Shown here piece by piece: positions 23,400 through 24,693 of a DNA stretch of 24,693 nucleotides. Position 1 is the stretch's first letter. Every line of letters starts with the position of its first letter. The notes beneath the pieces are model-generated. The model was not told where the DNA came from, searched no databases, and saw only the letters and a list, made by a program, of their open reading frames with translations. This DNA comes from JAVHLK01 sp043806215 (GTDB lineage: Bacteria > Desulfobacterota > Desulfomonilia > Desulfomonilales > Desulfomonilaceae), in NCBI GenBank assembly GCA_043806215.1, contig JAZDHD010000016.1, positions 1 to 24,693 of the forward strand, written 5' to 3'. The position numbers and the translations under genes were made by a program.

Positions 23400-24563
23400 T
23401 TACAGTGCTTTTGCTTTCTCTACCACCAATTTGGCCGCTTCGTCCAACGAAGGAATCATTTCAATGGGCAGTCCGGATGCCTCAAACAGTCTCCGCCCTT
23501 CTTCGATGTTTGTTCCTTCGATCCGGGCAATGACCGGTATCTTCACGCCGAATTGCCGTAGGGCCTTAATGACGCCTCTGGCCAGGACGTCGCATCGGAG
23601 AATACCGCCGAAAATATTGATAAAGACGCATTTCACCCGTTTATCGTCAAGGAGTATGCTCATGGCATCCGCCACTACCTGCTCGCCGGCTCCACCCCCC
23701 ACATCCAAAAAGTTGGCCGGCATGCCGCCGTGGAGCGATATGAGGTCAAGGGTCGCCATGGCGAGGCCCGCACCGTTTACGATGCACCCAATGTTGCCGT
23801 CCAATCTGATGTAGCTCAATCCGTCCTTACGCGCGGAGAGTTCGAGGCGGTCTTCCTGGGACCGGTCGCGCCACTGTTCCATTTCCGGGTGACGGAATAA
23901 GGCGTTCTCGTCAAGGTTCATCTTTGCATCCAAAGCAATGACCTTCTCCCCTGATATGATCAGCGGATTGATCTCTGCGATGGAGCAGTCGAGATCCATG
24001 TACAACCCGTAGAGAACCGTGATGATCTTCATGATCTGCTCGGCCACGACCTTGTTGTCCGACAGTTGATAGGCCATGCCGCGTGCTTGGTACTGTGCGA
24101 GCCCCCGTACCGGGTTGATGCTTACGGTGAAGATCTTCTCCGGAGATTCCTTCGCGAGCGTCTCGATTTCCATACCACCGGCCGAGCCGGCCATGATGGT
24201 CACCCAGCCGGTATTCCTGTCCTGGACGACGGCCAGATACATCTCCCGGTCAATGGGCAGAACCTCTTCCACCAATAGAGCGCTGACGGTTTTTCCCTGC
24301 GGACCTGTCTGATTCGTAACGAGGCGTTTCTCCAGTATTTCCGATGCCGCCCCCCGGATGTCGTCGTCCATGGACAGCACTCGTACACCGCCGGCTTTGC
24401 CTCTCCCGCCGGTATGGGCCTGAGCTTTGAGAACCACCTTGTCGGTTTTGAGGGCCCGAGCGCCGATGAGCGCTTCCAATGGATCGTAGCATACCGATCC
24501 CCTCGGAATGGGCACTTTCTTCGCTGCCAAAAGCTGTTTGGCTTGATACTCGTGAAGATTCAT
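23400..24563 (-). CDS. sucC: Succinyl-CoA synthetase beta subunit
   Basis: 387-residue ATP-grasp beta subunit of succinate-CoA ligase. Landmarks are MNLHEYQAKQLL at the start, GGRGKAGGV (52-60) in the nucleotide-binding region, and Asn199 in IAEINPLI with Asp212 in LDAKMNL as magnesium ligands. NGAGLAMATLDL (263-274) and GGGAGEQV (289-296) belong to the ligase domain. In propionate-degrading anaerobes this enzyme makes ATP or GTP from succinyl-CoA; in the reverse direction it activates succinate. ATP versus GTP preference was not determined. The ATG at 24563 has GGAGG 10 nt upstream. It is the first gene of the visible minus-strand cluster. A short CGGAGG/CCTCCG hairpin (24625-24638) lies upstream, and any promoter is probably beyond the window. 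Confidence 0.98.
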   Translation of the reverse strand: MNLHEYQAKQLLAAKKVPIPRGSVCYDPLEALIGARALKTDKVVLKAQAHTGGRGKAGGVRVLSMDDDIRGAASEILEKRLVTNQTGPQGKTVSALLVEEVLPIDREMYLAVVQDRNTGWVTIMAGSAGGMEIETLAKESPEKIFTVSINPVRGLAQYQARGMAYQLSDNKVVAEQIMKIITVLYGLYMDLDCSIAEINPLIISGEKVIALDAKMNLDENALFRHPEMEQWRDRSQEDRLELSARKDGLSYIRLDGNIGCIVNGAGLAMATLDLISLHGGMPANFLDVGGGAGEQVVADAMSILLDDKRVKCVFINIFGGILRCDVLARGVIKALRQFGVKIPVIARIEGTNIEEGRRLFEASGLPIEMIPSLDEAAKLVVEKAKAL

Positions 24564-24693
24564 GGAACGGTTGCCTCCAATCTCTTCGGCTGATTTGCCG
24601 TTAAATGAGCAAAGCTATGGAACTCGGAGGTTCCTCCGTACAGATTGCGAGACAGGTTTTCGCGGGAACGCCGGCGGAAGTGAAATCTTACTT
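24564..24693. other. Region upstream of sucC at the window edge
   Basis: 130 bp with no clear gene. It has a small palindrome, CGGAGG (24625-24630) and CCTCCG (24633-24638). I saw no convincing -24/-12 or -35/-10 promoter for sucC, so the cluster may continue upstream past the edge. Confidence 0.35.

Overview
The window looks like chromosomal DNA from a GC-rich anaerobic bacterium of the former Deltaproteobacteria, most plausibly a Syntrophobacter-like propionate degrader or relative. This placement is an inference. It rests on a methylmalonyl-CoA/succinyl-CoA gene cluster, an NtrB/NtrC-type pair with sigma-54-like promoters, a DUF401 permease, and dispersed GC-rich palindromic repeats. No rRNA, tRNA, CRISPR array, prophage or intact insertion sequence was seen.

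Layout. (1) 1-5565: an NADH:flavin oxidoreductase with an Fe-S cluster and an FAD/NAD domain (minus strand, running off the left edge) is transcribed away from a PAS-domain sensor kinase and a sigma-54-activator response regulator. A strong-looking sigma-54 promoter precedes the oxidoreductase, so the three genes may form one regulatory unit. (2) 5566-6153: a repeat-rich gap with REP-like hairpins and a possible transposon remnant. (3) 6154-9128: an EamA transporter, a small unknown protein, a VOC protein resembling methylmalonyl-CoA epimerase, and a YkgJ-type cysteine-cluster protein. (4) 9422-11501: a histidinol-dehydrogenase homologue with altered zinc ligands, then moaC. (5) 11535-15124: a secreted protein made of two tandem solute-binding modules, translationally coupled to a membrane hybrid histidine kinase. 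(6) 15431-17092: a membrane-anchored TPR protein behind a near-consensus sigma-70 promoter and long leader, a nested repeat element, and a small secreted protein. (7) 17280-18566: a DUF401 permease that appears to use a CTG start. (8) 19213-20076: a PstS-like binding protein behind a second sigma-54-like promoter. (9) 20301-24563, minus strand: in transcription order sucC, sucD, a carboxyltransferase and a stand-alone B12-binding mutase subunit.

How the genes fit together. The last cluster interconverts propionyl-/methylmalonyl-CoA and succinyl-CoA and couples succinyl-CoA to nucleotide phosphorylation. The rest is dominated by signal perception (two histidine kinases, one enhancer-binding protein, two periplasmic binding proteins) and by single metabolic genes outside their usual operons (HisD-like, MoaC, flavin oxidoreductase).

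No clear novel multi-gene defence or biosynthetic system is visible. The most interesting items are the divergent sigma-54 unit, the duplicated binding protein with its hybrid kinase, the HisD paralogue with changed metal ligands, and the nested palindromic element with an apparent target-site duplication.
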